Below, piece by piece: positions 1 to 5,354 of a stretch of DNA of 5,354 nucleotides (position 1 is the first letter of the stretch; every line of letters begins with the position of its first letter). This DNA is from an uncultured bacterium (GTDB lineage: Bacteria; Hydrogenedentota; Hydrogenedentia; Hydrogenedentales; JAEUWI01). The position numbers and the translations under genes were made by a program. Under the pieces are notes generated by a model. That model was not told where the DNA came from, did no database searches, and worked only from the letters and a program-made list of their open reading frames with translations. The DNA lies in assembly GCA_937895305.1 (NCBI GenBank), contig CALAXS010000164.1, positions 1 through 5,354 on the forward strand, given 5' to 3'.

Positions 1-266
1 TGATCTGGGTGGATAATTGCTATAACCTGATTAAGTGGAAGCAGGAAAAGGAGTATGGTCACAGCACAGACCTGGCCTTTGGTAATCCTGATTTTGTCAT
101 GCTTGCAGAGAGTTTCGGGTGCGCGGGCTTCCGTATTACAAAGAGCAGTGAGCTTGTGGATGTACTCGAAGAAGCGTTTAACTGTGGCAAACCCGCACTC
201 ATTGCAGTGCCCATCGATTACCGCGAAAATGATCGACTTAACGAAACCCTTCAAATTGTAAATTAA
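1..266 (+). CDS. alsS: Acetolactate synthase, catabolic AlsS/BudB type, C-terminal fragment (5' end outside window)
   Basis: This is the last ~87 codons of a thiamine diphosphate enzyme; the first complete codon is at position 3 and the stop TAA at 264-266. The family condenses two pyruvates to 2-acetolactate with release of CO2 in the cytoplasm, feeding acetoin/butanediol formation. Visible: IWVDNCYNLIKWKQ at the start, matching the segment after the cofactor-binding motif (Klebsiella BudB has a similar WIDNGYNMV), then AESFGCAGFRI, and VPIDYRENDRL near the end. These are closer to AlsS/BudB than to the biosynthetic IlvB/IlvG enzymes, as far as I can judge from memory. The cofactor motif and the FAD-site region that would settle the subtype lie upstream of the window. 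A GTG at position 9 is internal, not the start, because the frame is open and homologous before it. The aldehyde dehydrogenase gene follows after 35 bases with no terminator-like hairpin, so co-transcription is likely. Another enzyme of the same superfamily (e.g. a different carboligase or decarboxylase) is possible but less likely. Confidence 0.82.
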   Translation, partial: IWVDNCYNLIKWKQEKEYGHSTDLAFGNPDFVMLAESFGCAGFRITKSSELVDVLEEAFNCGKPALIAVPIDYRENDRLNETLQIVN

Positions 267-301
267 CATAACGTACCCCAAAGAGTGGAGACGTCACTAT
301 C

Positions 302-1741
302 ATGCTAAAAGAACAATACCCATACTACCTGGCAAATAAACCTGTTCAGGCCAATACGGACCTGGAAGTGATCGACAAGTATACCGGTAAAGTGGCGACC
401 CGCGTGGCCATGGCGGATGCTACCGCTATTGAGCAAGGTATCGCCGCAGCGGACGCAGTATTCCCCGCTATGCTCAAGATGAAACCGTATCAGCGTCAGG
501 AAATTCTGGAACATTGTGTGCAGCGTTTTCAGGAACGCTTCGACGAGTTGGCCTATTCACTTTGCGTGGAGGCGGGCAAGCCCATCAAGGATAGTCGTGG
601 CGAAGTGACCCGCCTCATTGATACTTTCAAGATTGCCGCAGAAGATGCGGTGAATATCCCCGGTGAAGTGCTCAATCTCGACCGTAGCGCACGCACCAAA
701 GATTACTGGGGCATGTGGAAACGCGTCCCCGTGGGTCCATGCTCCTTTATTTCACCCTTCAACTTTCCGCTGAATCTGGCTGCACATAAAATTGCACCGG
801 CTCTCGCAGTTGGTTGTCCCTTTGTGTTGAAGCCAGCGAGCCTTACTCCATTGGGCGCCATCATCATTGGCGAAATTCTCGCTGAAACCGATTTACCCGA
901 AGGGGCCTTCTCCATATTGCCCTGTCGTCGTGATGGTGCGGATCTCTTCACGACCGACGACCGCCTCAAGCTTCTCAGCTTCACAGGCTCGCCTGAAGTG
1001 GGCTGGCAGTTAAAGGCCCGTGCCGGTAAAAAGAAAGTGGTTCTCGAGCTGGGTGGGAATGCCGCGGTTATCGTGGACGAAGATGCGGATATTGAAGATG
1101 CCGTTAGCCGTATCATAATCGGTGCTTTCTATCAGTCCGGCCAGACCTGCATCGGCGTACAACGCATCATCATTCACGAGAACATCTACGATGTATTCAA
1201 AGAGAAGTTTGTTGCAGCCACCAAGGCCCTGAAGATTGGCGACCCCAAAGATGACGACACCTGGATTGGACCAGTCATCTCTGAAGGCGAAGCCAGCCGC
1301 ATGGAAGCCTGGATGAATGAAGCAGCTGAAGCAGGTGCGACCGTGCTCTGTGGTGGTAAGCGTAAAGGCCTTATGGTCGAAGCCACCGTTATGGAAAATG
1401 TACCCCGTGATACCAATATGTACCGCGAAGAATTCTTCGGCCCTGCGGCGATATTGAGCAAGTTCAGTGATTATGACGCGGCCCTTGACGAAGTGAATGA
1501 TTCCAGGTTCGGTCTTCAGGCTGGTGTTTTCACCAATGACATTTACAAGGCCCACAAAGCCTGGGACGTACTGGATGTGGGCGGTGTGGTTATCGGTGAC
1601 GTGCCGTCCTTCCGCGTGGACAACATGCCCTATGGCGGTGTGAAAGACAGTGGCCTGGGCCGTGAAGGCATCAGATACGCCATCGAAGACATGACCGAAA
1701 TCCGGCTCATGGTCCTGCGTACCCCGCCAGGTAAACAATAA
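302..1741 (+). CDS. NAD(P)+-dependent aldehyde dehydrogenase
   Basis: A complete 479-residue member of the aldehyde dehydrogenase superfamily, of normal length, oxidising an aldehyde to a carboxylate with NAD(P)+ in the cytoplasm. The N-terminal three quarters form the cofactor domain: oxyanion-hole Asn154 in SPFNFPLN, the cofactor-binding KPAS lysine (Lys177), FTGS at 227-230 and the general base Glu249 in LELGGN. The catalytic nucleophile is Cys283 in SGQTCIG. EEFFGP (376-381) and PYGGVKDSGLGREG (443-456) complete the signature, so all catalytic residues are present. It has no signal peptide. The start ATG has a modest GTGGAG at 285-290, 11 bases upstream. The substrate cannot be read from sequence; the general look is that of the lactaldehyde/glyceraldehyde-3-phosphate dehydrogenase-like branch rather than betaine aldehyde or proline-pathway enzymes. 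Lying between acetolactate synthase and carbonic anhydrase suggests a role in pyruvate-derived or aldehyde-detoxifying metabolism, which is inference. Confidence 0.93.
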   Translation: MLKEQYPYYLANKPVQANTDLEVIDKYTGKVATRVAMADATAIEQGIAAADAVFPAMLKMKPYQRQEILEHCVQRFQERFDELAYSLCVEAGKPIKDSRGEVTRLIDTFKIAAEDAVNIPGEVLNLDRSARTKDYWGMWKRVPVGPCSFISPFNFPLNLAAHKIAPALAVGCPFVLKPASLTPLGAIIIGEILAETDLPEGAFSILPCRRDGADLFTTDDRLKLLSFTGSPEVGWQLKARAGKKKVVLELGGNAAVIVDEDADIEDAVSRIIIGAFYQSGQTCIGVQRIIIHENIYDVFKEKFVAATKALKIGDPKDDDTWIGPVISEGEASRMEAWMNEAAEAGATVLCGGKRKGLMVEATVMENVPRDTNMYREEFFGPAAILSKFSDYDAALDEVNDSRFGLQAGVFTNDIYKAHKAWDVLDVGGVVIGDVPSFRVDNMPYGGVKDSGLGREGIRYAIEDMTEIRLMVLRTPPGKQ

Positions 1742-1744
1742 GCT

Positions 1745-2434
1745 ATGAGGCGCTTGTCGGATAAACCCGATCCTGAAACCTGTAAGCAGCGCCTGAAAGA
1801 AGGCAATACCCGGTTTGTGGAGGGGGTGTCCGAGCATCCATATAGTGATGCCGCACGGTTGCATCAAGCGGGAACAGAAGATCAGGGTGACCATGCCTTT
1901 GCTACCCTGCTGAGTTGTTCCGACTCCCGGATTCCATTAGAGCGTATTTTCGACGCAGGTATTATGGACCTCTTTGTGATTCGTGTGGCAGGTAATGTGT
2001 GTCAGTCGAGTGAGGTTGCTTCTATTGAATTTGGTCTGGTCTATGTAAAGACCCGGCTCCTGGTAATCATGGGGCATACCCAATGCGGTGCAGTTACTGC
2101 AACGGCCCGGGCAGCAGACGGGGCCCCCCTGCCGCCAGAAGACAACATTCCCCTTCTTTTCGACGCGATTCTGCCCGCGGTAAAGCGTGCACAGAACCAG
2201 CACCCTGATCTGAATATGGCCGAAATCATTCCTCATGCTACGATAGAAAACGTATGGCAGAGCATGGAGAACCTGTTTAAGGCCAGCCCGGTGGTGCGCA
2301 ATCTGGTCAAGTCGGGCATGGTGCAGGTGGTCGGCGCAATCTACGATGTGGGGACGGGCCATGTTGAATGGCTTCCTGAAAATGCAGCTACAGATATTTT
2401 GCAGCACGTCGAGTCCCAAGGCCAGACCACTTAA
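1745..2434 (+). CDS. Beta-class carbonic anhydrase
   Basis: A complete 229-residue beta-carbonic anhydrase, catalysing reversible hydration of CO2 to bicarbonate with a zinc ion. The zinc site is intact: Cys58 in LLSCSDSR, His111 and Cys114 in GHTQCGAV. The catalytic dyad Asp60-Arg62 is also present. FVIRVAGNV (77-85) and the IEFGLVYVKTRLLVIMGHT stretch (94-112) are family hallmarks. No signal peptide is visible, so a cytoplasmic location is expected. It starts three bases after the aldehyde dehydrogenase stop and has only a poor AGGT-like ribosome site about 13 bases before the ATG, so translation is probably coupled to the upstream gene. Its stop codon overlaps that of convergent hemB. Within the operon it may convert CO2 released by acetolactate synthase, or simply supply bicarbonate for carboxylases; neither is shown by the sequence. 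Confidence 0.94.
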   Translation: MRRLSDKPDPETCKQRLKEGNTRFVEGVSEHPYSDAARLHQAGTEDQGDHAFATLLSCSDSRIPLERIFDAGIMDLFVIRVAGNVCQSSEVASIEFGLVYVKTRLLVIMGHTQCGAVTATARAADGAPLPPEDNIPLLFDAILPAVKRAQNQHPDLNMAEIIPHATIENVWQSMENLFKASPVVRNLVKSGMVQVVGAIYDVGTGHVEWLPENAATDILQHVESQGQTT

Positions 2435-3411
2435 TTCTGTAGTCGGGCAGCCAACTCCTTCGCAAAGTACGTGAGTATCATATCCGCACCTGCGCGCTTG
2501 ATAGCCAGCACACTCTCCATCATGGACGCTTCCTGATCCAGCCAGCCGTTTTGCGCAGCAGCCTGAATCATGGCATATTCGCCACTTACCTGATAGGCCG
2601 CCACAGGCACTTCGCTGGCTTCTTTCACGCGGTACAGCACATCGAGATAAGGCCCTGCGGGCTTCACCATCACCATGTCTGCACCCTCGTCGATGTCCAG
2701 CGTAATCTCGCGTATAGCTTCTTTCGTATTCGCCGGGTCCATCTGATACGTTTTCTTGTCGCCCGACTTAGGCGCTGAATCCAGCGCATCGCGAAAGGGG
2801 CCATAGAAGGCTGAGGCGTATTTTGCAGAATACGCGAGGATACCCACATCCTGAAAGCCTTCCTCATCCAGACGTGTGCGTATGTAATCTACCCGACCAT
2901 CCATCATGTCCGAAGGTGCTACCATATCCGCCCCGGCCTTTGCCTGGGCAATGGCCATCTCCGCCAGAATCGGCAGCGTCGGGTCGTTGAGGATTTCACC
3001 CTTCTCCACCAGCCCATCATGGCCATCACTGGAATAGGGGTCCATGGCCACATCACAAATCACCGCCACTTCCGGCACCGTTTCCTTTAGTGCCTTGATG
3101 CACCGTTGCAGGAGTCCATCGGGATTGGTGGATTCCGTGGCGACACGATCCTTTAGTTTTTCCGCTATCACCGGGAAGAGGGCCACGGCCGGAATACCCA
3201 GCGCATGGGCTTCCTTCACTTCCTGCACCAGCACATCAATACTGAAGCGGTCCACACCCGGCATAGAAGTCACCGGGATACGTTGCCCCTCACCTTCGAC
3301 CACAAAGAGGGGCCAAATCAGGTTTTCAGGATGGAGGCGGGTTTCCCGGATGAGAGCACGGATGGCCGGACTTTTCCGGTTTCGCCGTGGCCGAATAATG
3401 TAATCTTCCAT
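2431..3411 (-). CDS. hemB: Porphobilinogen synthase (delta-aminolevulinic acid dehydratase)
   Basis: HemB joins two 5-aminolevulinate molecules into porphobilinogen, the first common pyrrole of haem, chlorophyll and cobalamin synthesis; it is a cytoplasmic, typically octameric enzyme. The product is 326 residues from the start at 3411, the usual family length. Both active-site lysines are present: Lys197 in YSAKYASAFYGPF and Schiff-base Lys250 in MVMVKPAGPYLD; PSDMMDGR lies at 166-173. The metal loop reads CDVAMDPYSSDGHDG, with Ala122, Asp124 and Asp132 where zinc enzymes carry three cysteines. It is therefore the zinc-independent, Mg-type enzyme. Glu235 in AIRE probably corresponds to the allosteric Mg ligand (alignment from memory). 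The reading frame extends to an ATG at 3426, but I prefer 3411 because GGAG (complement of 3421-3424) sits nine bases before it, no such site precedes 3426, and homologues begin close to this MEDYIIRPRR. The gene is monocistronic here, convergent with carbonic anhydrase and divergent from the sigma factor gene. Confidence 0.96.
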   Translation of the reverse strand: MEDYIIRPRRNRKSPAIRALIRETRLHPENLIWPLFVVEGEGQRIPVTSMPGVDRFSIDVLVQEVKEAHALGIPAVALFPVIAEKLKDRVATESTNPDGLLQRCIKALKETVPEVAVICDVAMDPYSSDGHDGLVEKGEILNDPTLPILAEMAIAQAKAGADMVAPSDMMDGRVDYIRTRLDEEGFQDVGILAYSAKYASAFYGPFRDALDSAPKSGDKKTYQMDPANTKEAIREITLDIDEGADMVMVKPAGPYLDVLYRVKEASEVPVAAYQVSGEYAMIQAAAQNGWLDQEASMMESVLAIKRAGADMILTYFAKELAARLQN

Positions 3412-3426
3412 GAGAATACGCTCCAT

Positions 3427-3622
3427 TCAGGGTCAATATAGCTTGATTTCAGACTCGGTGCATTCTACACAACACCCCTGATCCTAGTACAGGCAGGGTA
3501 TAAAAACCAAGCTTGCCATTACAGTTTAACCAATTGTCGTAGATGGACTTGAGTGGGGCCTGAAAAAAATGTAGTCTGGGGGTGAATAAAGTGCAAAGCT
3601 CAGGGGTAATCACAACAGAATC
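3427..3622. promoter_or_regulatory. Divergent intergenic region between hemB and the ECF sigma gene
   Basis: This 196-base gap contains no credible gene and must carry promoters for both flanking genes. On the minus strand TATATT (3440 to 3435) is a good -10 match. Its -35 (TGCACC, 16-base spacer) is poor. A start of transcription near 3428 would give a roughly 17-base leader for the 3411 start of hemB and almost none for the 3426 start. A second minus-strand -10-like TAGAAT lies further upstream. On the plus strand TATAAA (3499-3504) and TTGAGT (3549-3554) with TAGTCT (3572-3577) are weak candidates. I find no convincing GGAAC-type ECF promoter, so autoregulation of the sigma gene is not demonstrated. 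The region is certain; the individual elements are guesses. Confidence 0.45.
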
Positions 3623-4204
3623 ATGGAGACTACTGTTGAAGAACATGCGGTAATATTGGCCGCGCACAAGGGTGACCGGGCCGCCTTCGGCGACCTGGTG
3701 CACGCCTATCAGCGCAGGGCCTTTGCTGCTGCATACAGCATACTGGGAAACCGGGACGAAGCTATGGAAGTTGCACAAGAATCCTTCATACGCGCCTATA
3801 AAGGCATACATCGCTTCGATACCACCATGCCCTTTTACCCCTGGTTGTACCGTATTGTAAAAAATACCAGCCTGAACCACATCAAGAAGAAAAAGCGACG
3901 GGGTGAATCGTCGCTGGATTCTATGATGGAAACCGGCTTCGATGTGACTGCAGCAAGTCGTGGGCCACGTGGCGAAGTGGAACTGGACGACCTGCAATTG
4001 AGTATTCGTGATGCCATGGCAGAGCTCAGTGAAGATCAGCGGGAGATTCTCAAGCTACGCCATTTTATGGAATTGTCCTACCTGGAGATTGCGGATCTTC
4101 TGGACATTCCCAAGGGTACGGTGATGTCGCGTCTTCATGGAGCGCGGAAAGCGCTCAAGCGGGTCATCGAATCCAGACAAACCGGGGAGGCCGCCCTGGT
4201 ATAA
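3623..4204 (+). CDS. ECF-family (sigma-70 group 4) RNA polymerase sigma factor
   Basis: A 193-residue extracytoplasmic-function sigma factor that would direct RNA polymerase to a small set of stress-response promoters. It has only regions 2 and 4, as the group requires. Region 2 spans about 21-92: AFGDLVHAYQRRAF, then DEAMEVAQESFIRAY (core-binding 2.2), then FYPWLYRIVKNTSLNHIKKK (-10 recognition, 2.3/2.4). A charged linker covers about 93-122. Region 4 covers about 127-181, with DQREILKLRHFMELSYLEIA and the helix-turn-helix DIPKGTVMSRLHGARKALKR recognising the -35 element. No extra C-terminal sensor domain is present. The start ATG has no good ribosome site (CAGGGG lies 16 bases away) and no alternative in-frame start exists upstream before the stop at 3587. 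The next gene encodes a membrane protein with an anti-sigma-like N-terminus, the classic arrangement for control by sequestration at the membrane. The inducing signal is unknown; the downstream genes point to the cell envelope. Confidence 0.94.
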   Translation: METTVEEHAVILAAHKGDRAAFGDLVHAYQRRAFAAAYSILGNRDEAMEVAQESFIRAYKGIHRFDTTMPFYPWLYRIVKNTSLNHIKKKKRRGESSLDSMMETGFDVTAASRGPRGEVELDDLQLSIRDAMAELSEDQREILKLRHFMELSYLEIADLLDIPKGTVMSRLHGARKALKRVIESRQTGEAALV

Positions 4205-4210
4205 AATCAG

Positions 4211-4245
4211 GCAGGTCATTGGGCCTGCGCGGGTGTTAATTTTTT
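4211..4245 (+). other. RNA hairpin plus U-run between the sigma and anti-sigma genes
   Basis: Bases 4211-4217 (GCAGGTC) pair with 4222-4228 (GGCCTGC) through seven pairs including one G-U, closing a four-base loop ATTG. Eleven bases later a run of six T (4240-4245) directly abuts the ATG of the next gene. The distance between stem and T-run is too long for a standard intrinsic terminator. It could act as an attenuator, an mRNA stability element or a modulator of anti-sigma translation, or be chance. Only the pairing is seen; any role is inference. Confidence 0.3.
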
Positions 4246-4704
4246 ATGGATGATAAAGTGGACAAGACAGTGGAAGAACAGGAGGCCCTTATATCCGGGT
4301 ATATCGATGGTGAGCTGGATGCAGACGAGCAGGCCCGGCTGGAGGCGTTGTGCGCATCATCGCCCGCCTTCAAGCGCGAGCTGGAGTCTATGCAGCACCT
4401 GGCCATCGGGACGGATGCCCTGTTTCATTTTGAAGACCCGCCCGATGAAGTGTGGGATACCTTTCTGGATAACGTGTATAACCGCGCTGAGCGGAAGACG
4501 GGCTGGGTTATATTTGTACTGGGTGTGGTTCTACTCACCATCTACGGCGTATACCTCTTTACCATGGAGCCCTGGGGTTCTGCCCTTGAGAAAATGCTCA
4601 TTGCCATACCCAGTGTAGGGCTGGTTGTATTGTTTATCTCCGTCCTGCGCAACCGCATGGAAACTATCAAGACTGACCGCTACACCCGAGAGGTACACCG
4701 ATGA
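4246..4704 (+). CDS. Putative membrane-anchored anti-sigma factor without zinc-binding motif
   Basis: A 152-residue protein directly after an ECF sigma gene. The N-terminal ~70 residues are acidic and helical, with LISGYIDGELDADEQARLEA at 15-34. This is the pattern seen in putative zinc-finger (zf-HC2/ZAS) anti-sigma factors. The usual His-x3-Cys-x2-Cys ligands are absent: the only cysteine is Cys36 and no histidine lies near it. Two membrane helices follow, about 86-105 and 117-134, joined by a short loop, with a basic tail (RNRMETIKTDRYTREVHR). The positive tail predicts both termini in the cytoplasm and almost nothing exposed outside, unlike anti-sigma factors with a large periplasmic sensor domain. 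The likely role is holding the sigma factor at the inner membrane until a signal arrives. GGGTG at 4231-4235 is a weak ribosome site. The stop overlaps the next start in ATGA. Anti-sigma function rests on position and the DGEL-type motif, not on a confident domain match. Confidence 0.72.
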   Translation: MDDKVDKTVEEQEALISGYIDGELDADEQARLEALCASSPAFKRELESMQHLAIGTDALFHFEDPPDEVWDTFLDNVYNRAERKTGWVIFVLGVVLLTIYGVYLFTMEPWGSALEKMLIAIPSVGLVVLFISVLRNRMETIKTDRYTREVHR

Positions 4705-5036
4705 TCGTCGTAACATCCGACCAGATCCCCGGCAAGAAAATCACCAAGACTATCGGTATGGTCCGTGGGGGCACCGTGCGCGGCAAGCACATCGGTAAAG
4801 ATATCCTCGCTTTTTTTCGTAACCTTGTGGGCGGCGAGATCGATGAATACACCAAGATGCTCGCTGAATCCCGCGAGCAAGCCCTGGACCGTATGATTCA
4901 AAACGCCAAGCACCTCGATGCGAATGCAATAGTATGCACACGCTATGCTTCATCCGAGATTGCTTCGGGTGCAGCAGAGGTATTCGTCTATGGTACGGCG
5001 GTGGTGATTGAGGAAGATGCCGATAGCGTCGACTAA
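4701..5036 (+). CDS. YbjQ-family (UPF0145, heavy-metal-binding domain) protein
   Basis: A 111-residue cytoplasmic protein covering the whole YbjQ fold, near the family's usual length of 100-110. The signature runs VTSDQIPGKKITKTIGMVRG (4-23), GGEIDEYTKMLAESREQALDR (44-64) and GANAIV-like LDANAIVCTRYASSEI (72-87), ending in VFVYGTAVVIEED. Family members form ring-shaped homo-oligomers; the heavy-metal-binding label is a domain name, and I see no clustered Cys/His site here (Cys79 is the only cysteine). Biochemical function is unknown across the family. The ATG lies within the ATGA overlapping the previous gene's stop, and GAGAGG at 4688-4693 gives a strong ribosome site with a 7-base spacer. 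This ties its production to the sigma/anti-sigma pair. It may be an effector of the response rather than a regulator. Confidence 0.88.
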   Translation: MIVVTSDQIPGKKITKTIGMVRGGTVRGKHIGKDILAFFRNLVGGEIDEYTKMLAESREQALDRMIQNAKHLDANAIVCTRYASSEIASGAAEVFVYGTAVVIEEDADSVD

Positions 5037-5055
5037 CTAAAAGGGGAGGACCAGC

Positions 5056-5292
5056 ATGACCACATCCTTTGGCCCACTGGAAGCAATCATGACCTCAATA
5101 GGCATTTTTGGCATCCTGCTAATTCTATTTGTACCCTTCATTATCTGGCTTTGGAGCCTTTTCTGGGCCTTCGGCGATGCAGAAGCACGCGGCAGATCCG
5201 GCTGTCTTCTCGTGATACTTTGTTTCTTCTTCTGGCCTTGGGTATTGCTCATCTGGGTGCTGCTACGCCCGGATAAACGGAATTATTACTAA
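5056..5292 (+). CDS. Small two-helix membrane protein, function unknown
   Basis: A 78-residue, very hydrophobic protein. Two membrane helices are clear: about 14-36 and 49-70. They are joined by a short polar loop DAEARGRSG (41-49) and followed by the charged end RPDKRNYY. The second helix is rich in aromatics (FFFWPWVLLIW). The loop-helix-RPD layout resembles short integral membrane proteins of the PLDc_N-like type, which usually have no known function; this is a resemblance, not an assignment. No signal peptide or catalytic motif is visible. The start is well supported: AGGGGAGGA at 5042-5050, five bases before the ATG, is the strongest ribosome binding site in the window. It lies 19 bases after the YbjQ-family gene, in the same direction, so it very likely belongs to the sigma-factor operon. 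Confidence 0.8.
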   Translation: MTTSFGPLEAIMTSIGIFGILLILFVPFIIWLWSLFWAFGDAEARGRSGCLLVILCFFFWPWVLLIWVLLRPDKRNYY

Positions 5293-5295
5293 TCC

Positions 5296-5354
5296 ATGCC
5301 CGGCCCTATGGAAATATTCGTCATTATCCTGATTGTCATCGGGATGCTTATCTT
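5296..5354 (+). CDS. N-terminal fragment of a membrane protein, runs off the window end
   Basis: An open frame begins at ATG 5296, three bases after the preceding stop, and continues to the window edge. The 19 visible codons read MPGPMEIFVIILIVIGMLI, a membrane helix or signal anchor right at the N-terminus. A second in-frame ATG at 5308 is an alternative start. Neither has a clear ribosome binding site, so translation would depend on coupling. The close spacing suggests another member of the same operon encoding an envelope protein. The family cannot be named from so little. Confidence 0.45.
   Translation, partial: MPGPMEIFVIILIVIGMLI

Noticed and set aside
1010..1894. 294-codon open frame on the minus strand
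   Set aside because: It lies opposite the aldehyde dehydrogenase and carbonic anhydrase genes, shows no recognisable motif and is explained by codon bias of the real genes.
1937..2419. 160-codon minus-strand open frame opposite carbonic anhydrase
   Set aside because: It is a shadow of a gene with an intact zinc site; its composition is Cys/His-rich and atypical.
2400..2470. Bidirectional terminator at the convergent junction
   Set aside because: No GC-rich stem with T-run was found on either strand around the shared stop.
3044..3441. Plus-strand open frames opposite hemB
   Set aside because: They are antisense to a complete HemB with all active-site residues and have no ribosome site or homology.
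3474..3607. Inverted copies of ACCCCTGA (3474-3481) and TCAGGGGT (3600-3607) flanking the divergent region
   Set aside because: An eight-base match in about 200 bases is expected by chance fairly often, and the arms are about 120 bases apart without supporting structure.
3427..3622. Possible autoregulated ECF promoter before the sigma gene
   Set aside because: AAC-containing stretches exist, but none has a matching downstream element at ECF spacing.
3449..3997. 182-codon minus-strand open frame across the sigma gene and its promoter region
   Set aside because: Most of it is antisense to a clear ECF sigma factor; the translation is rich in His, Cys and Phe without family features.

Overview
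The window reads as ordinary bacterial chromosome. Genes are packed tightly, there is no mobile element, tRNA, rRNA or CRISPR array, and base composition looks even throughout by eye (not counted). The host is probably a Gram-negative environmental bacterium, because it has a membrane-anchored ECF sigma/anti-sigma pair and a zinc-independent type of HemB. The phylum cannot be fixed from sequence alone.

Left block (1-2434, + strand): the 3' end of a catabolic-type (AlsS/BudB-like) acetolactate synthase, then a complete aldehyde dehydrogenase 35 bases later, then a beta-class carbonic anhydrase after a 3-base gap. The spacing suggests one transcript. A shared theme is possible but inferred: acetolactate synthase makes CO2, carbonic anhydrase turns CO2 into bicarbonate, and the dehydrogenase oxidises an unidentified aldehyde.

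Middle (2431-3411, - strand): hemB, porphobilinogen synthase of haem/tetrapyrrole synthesis. It converges on the carbonic anhydrase gene so closely that the two stop codons share the four-base palindrome TTAA. Its start is best placed at 3411, five codons inside the longest reading frame, because a GGAG ribosome binding site lies at the right distance. A 196-base intergenic region (3427-3622) separates hemB from the divergent right block and must hold both promoters.

Right block (3623 to the window end, + strand): an ECF sigma factor, a two-helix membrane protein with an anti-sigma-like N-terminus that lacks the usual zinc ligands, a YbjQ-family protein overlapping it by ATGA, a 78-residue two-helix membrane protein, and the start of another membrane protein running out of the window. 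This looks like an envelope-sensing regulon in which the regulator pair is co-transcribed with small effector proteins of unknown function. It is the best candidate here for an under-described system. Ribosome binding sites are weak for the two regulators and strong for the next two genes, and a small RNA hairpin lies between the sigma and anti-sigma genes.
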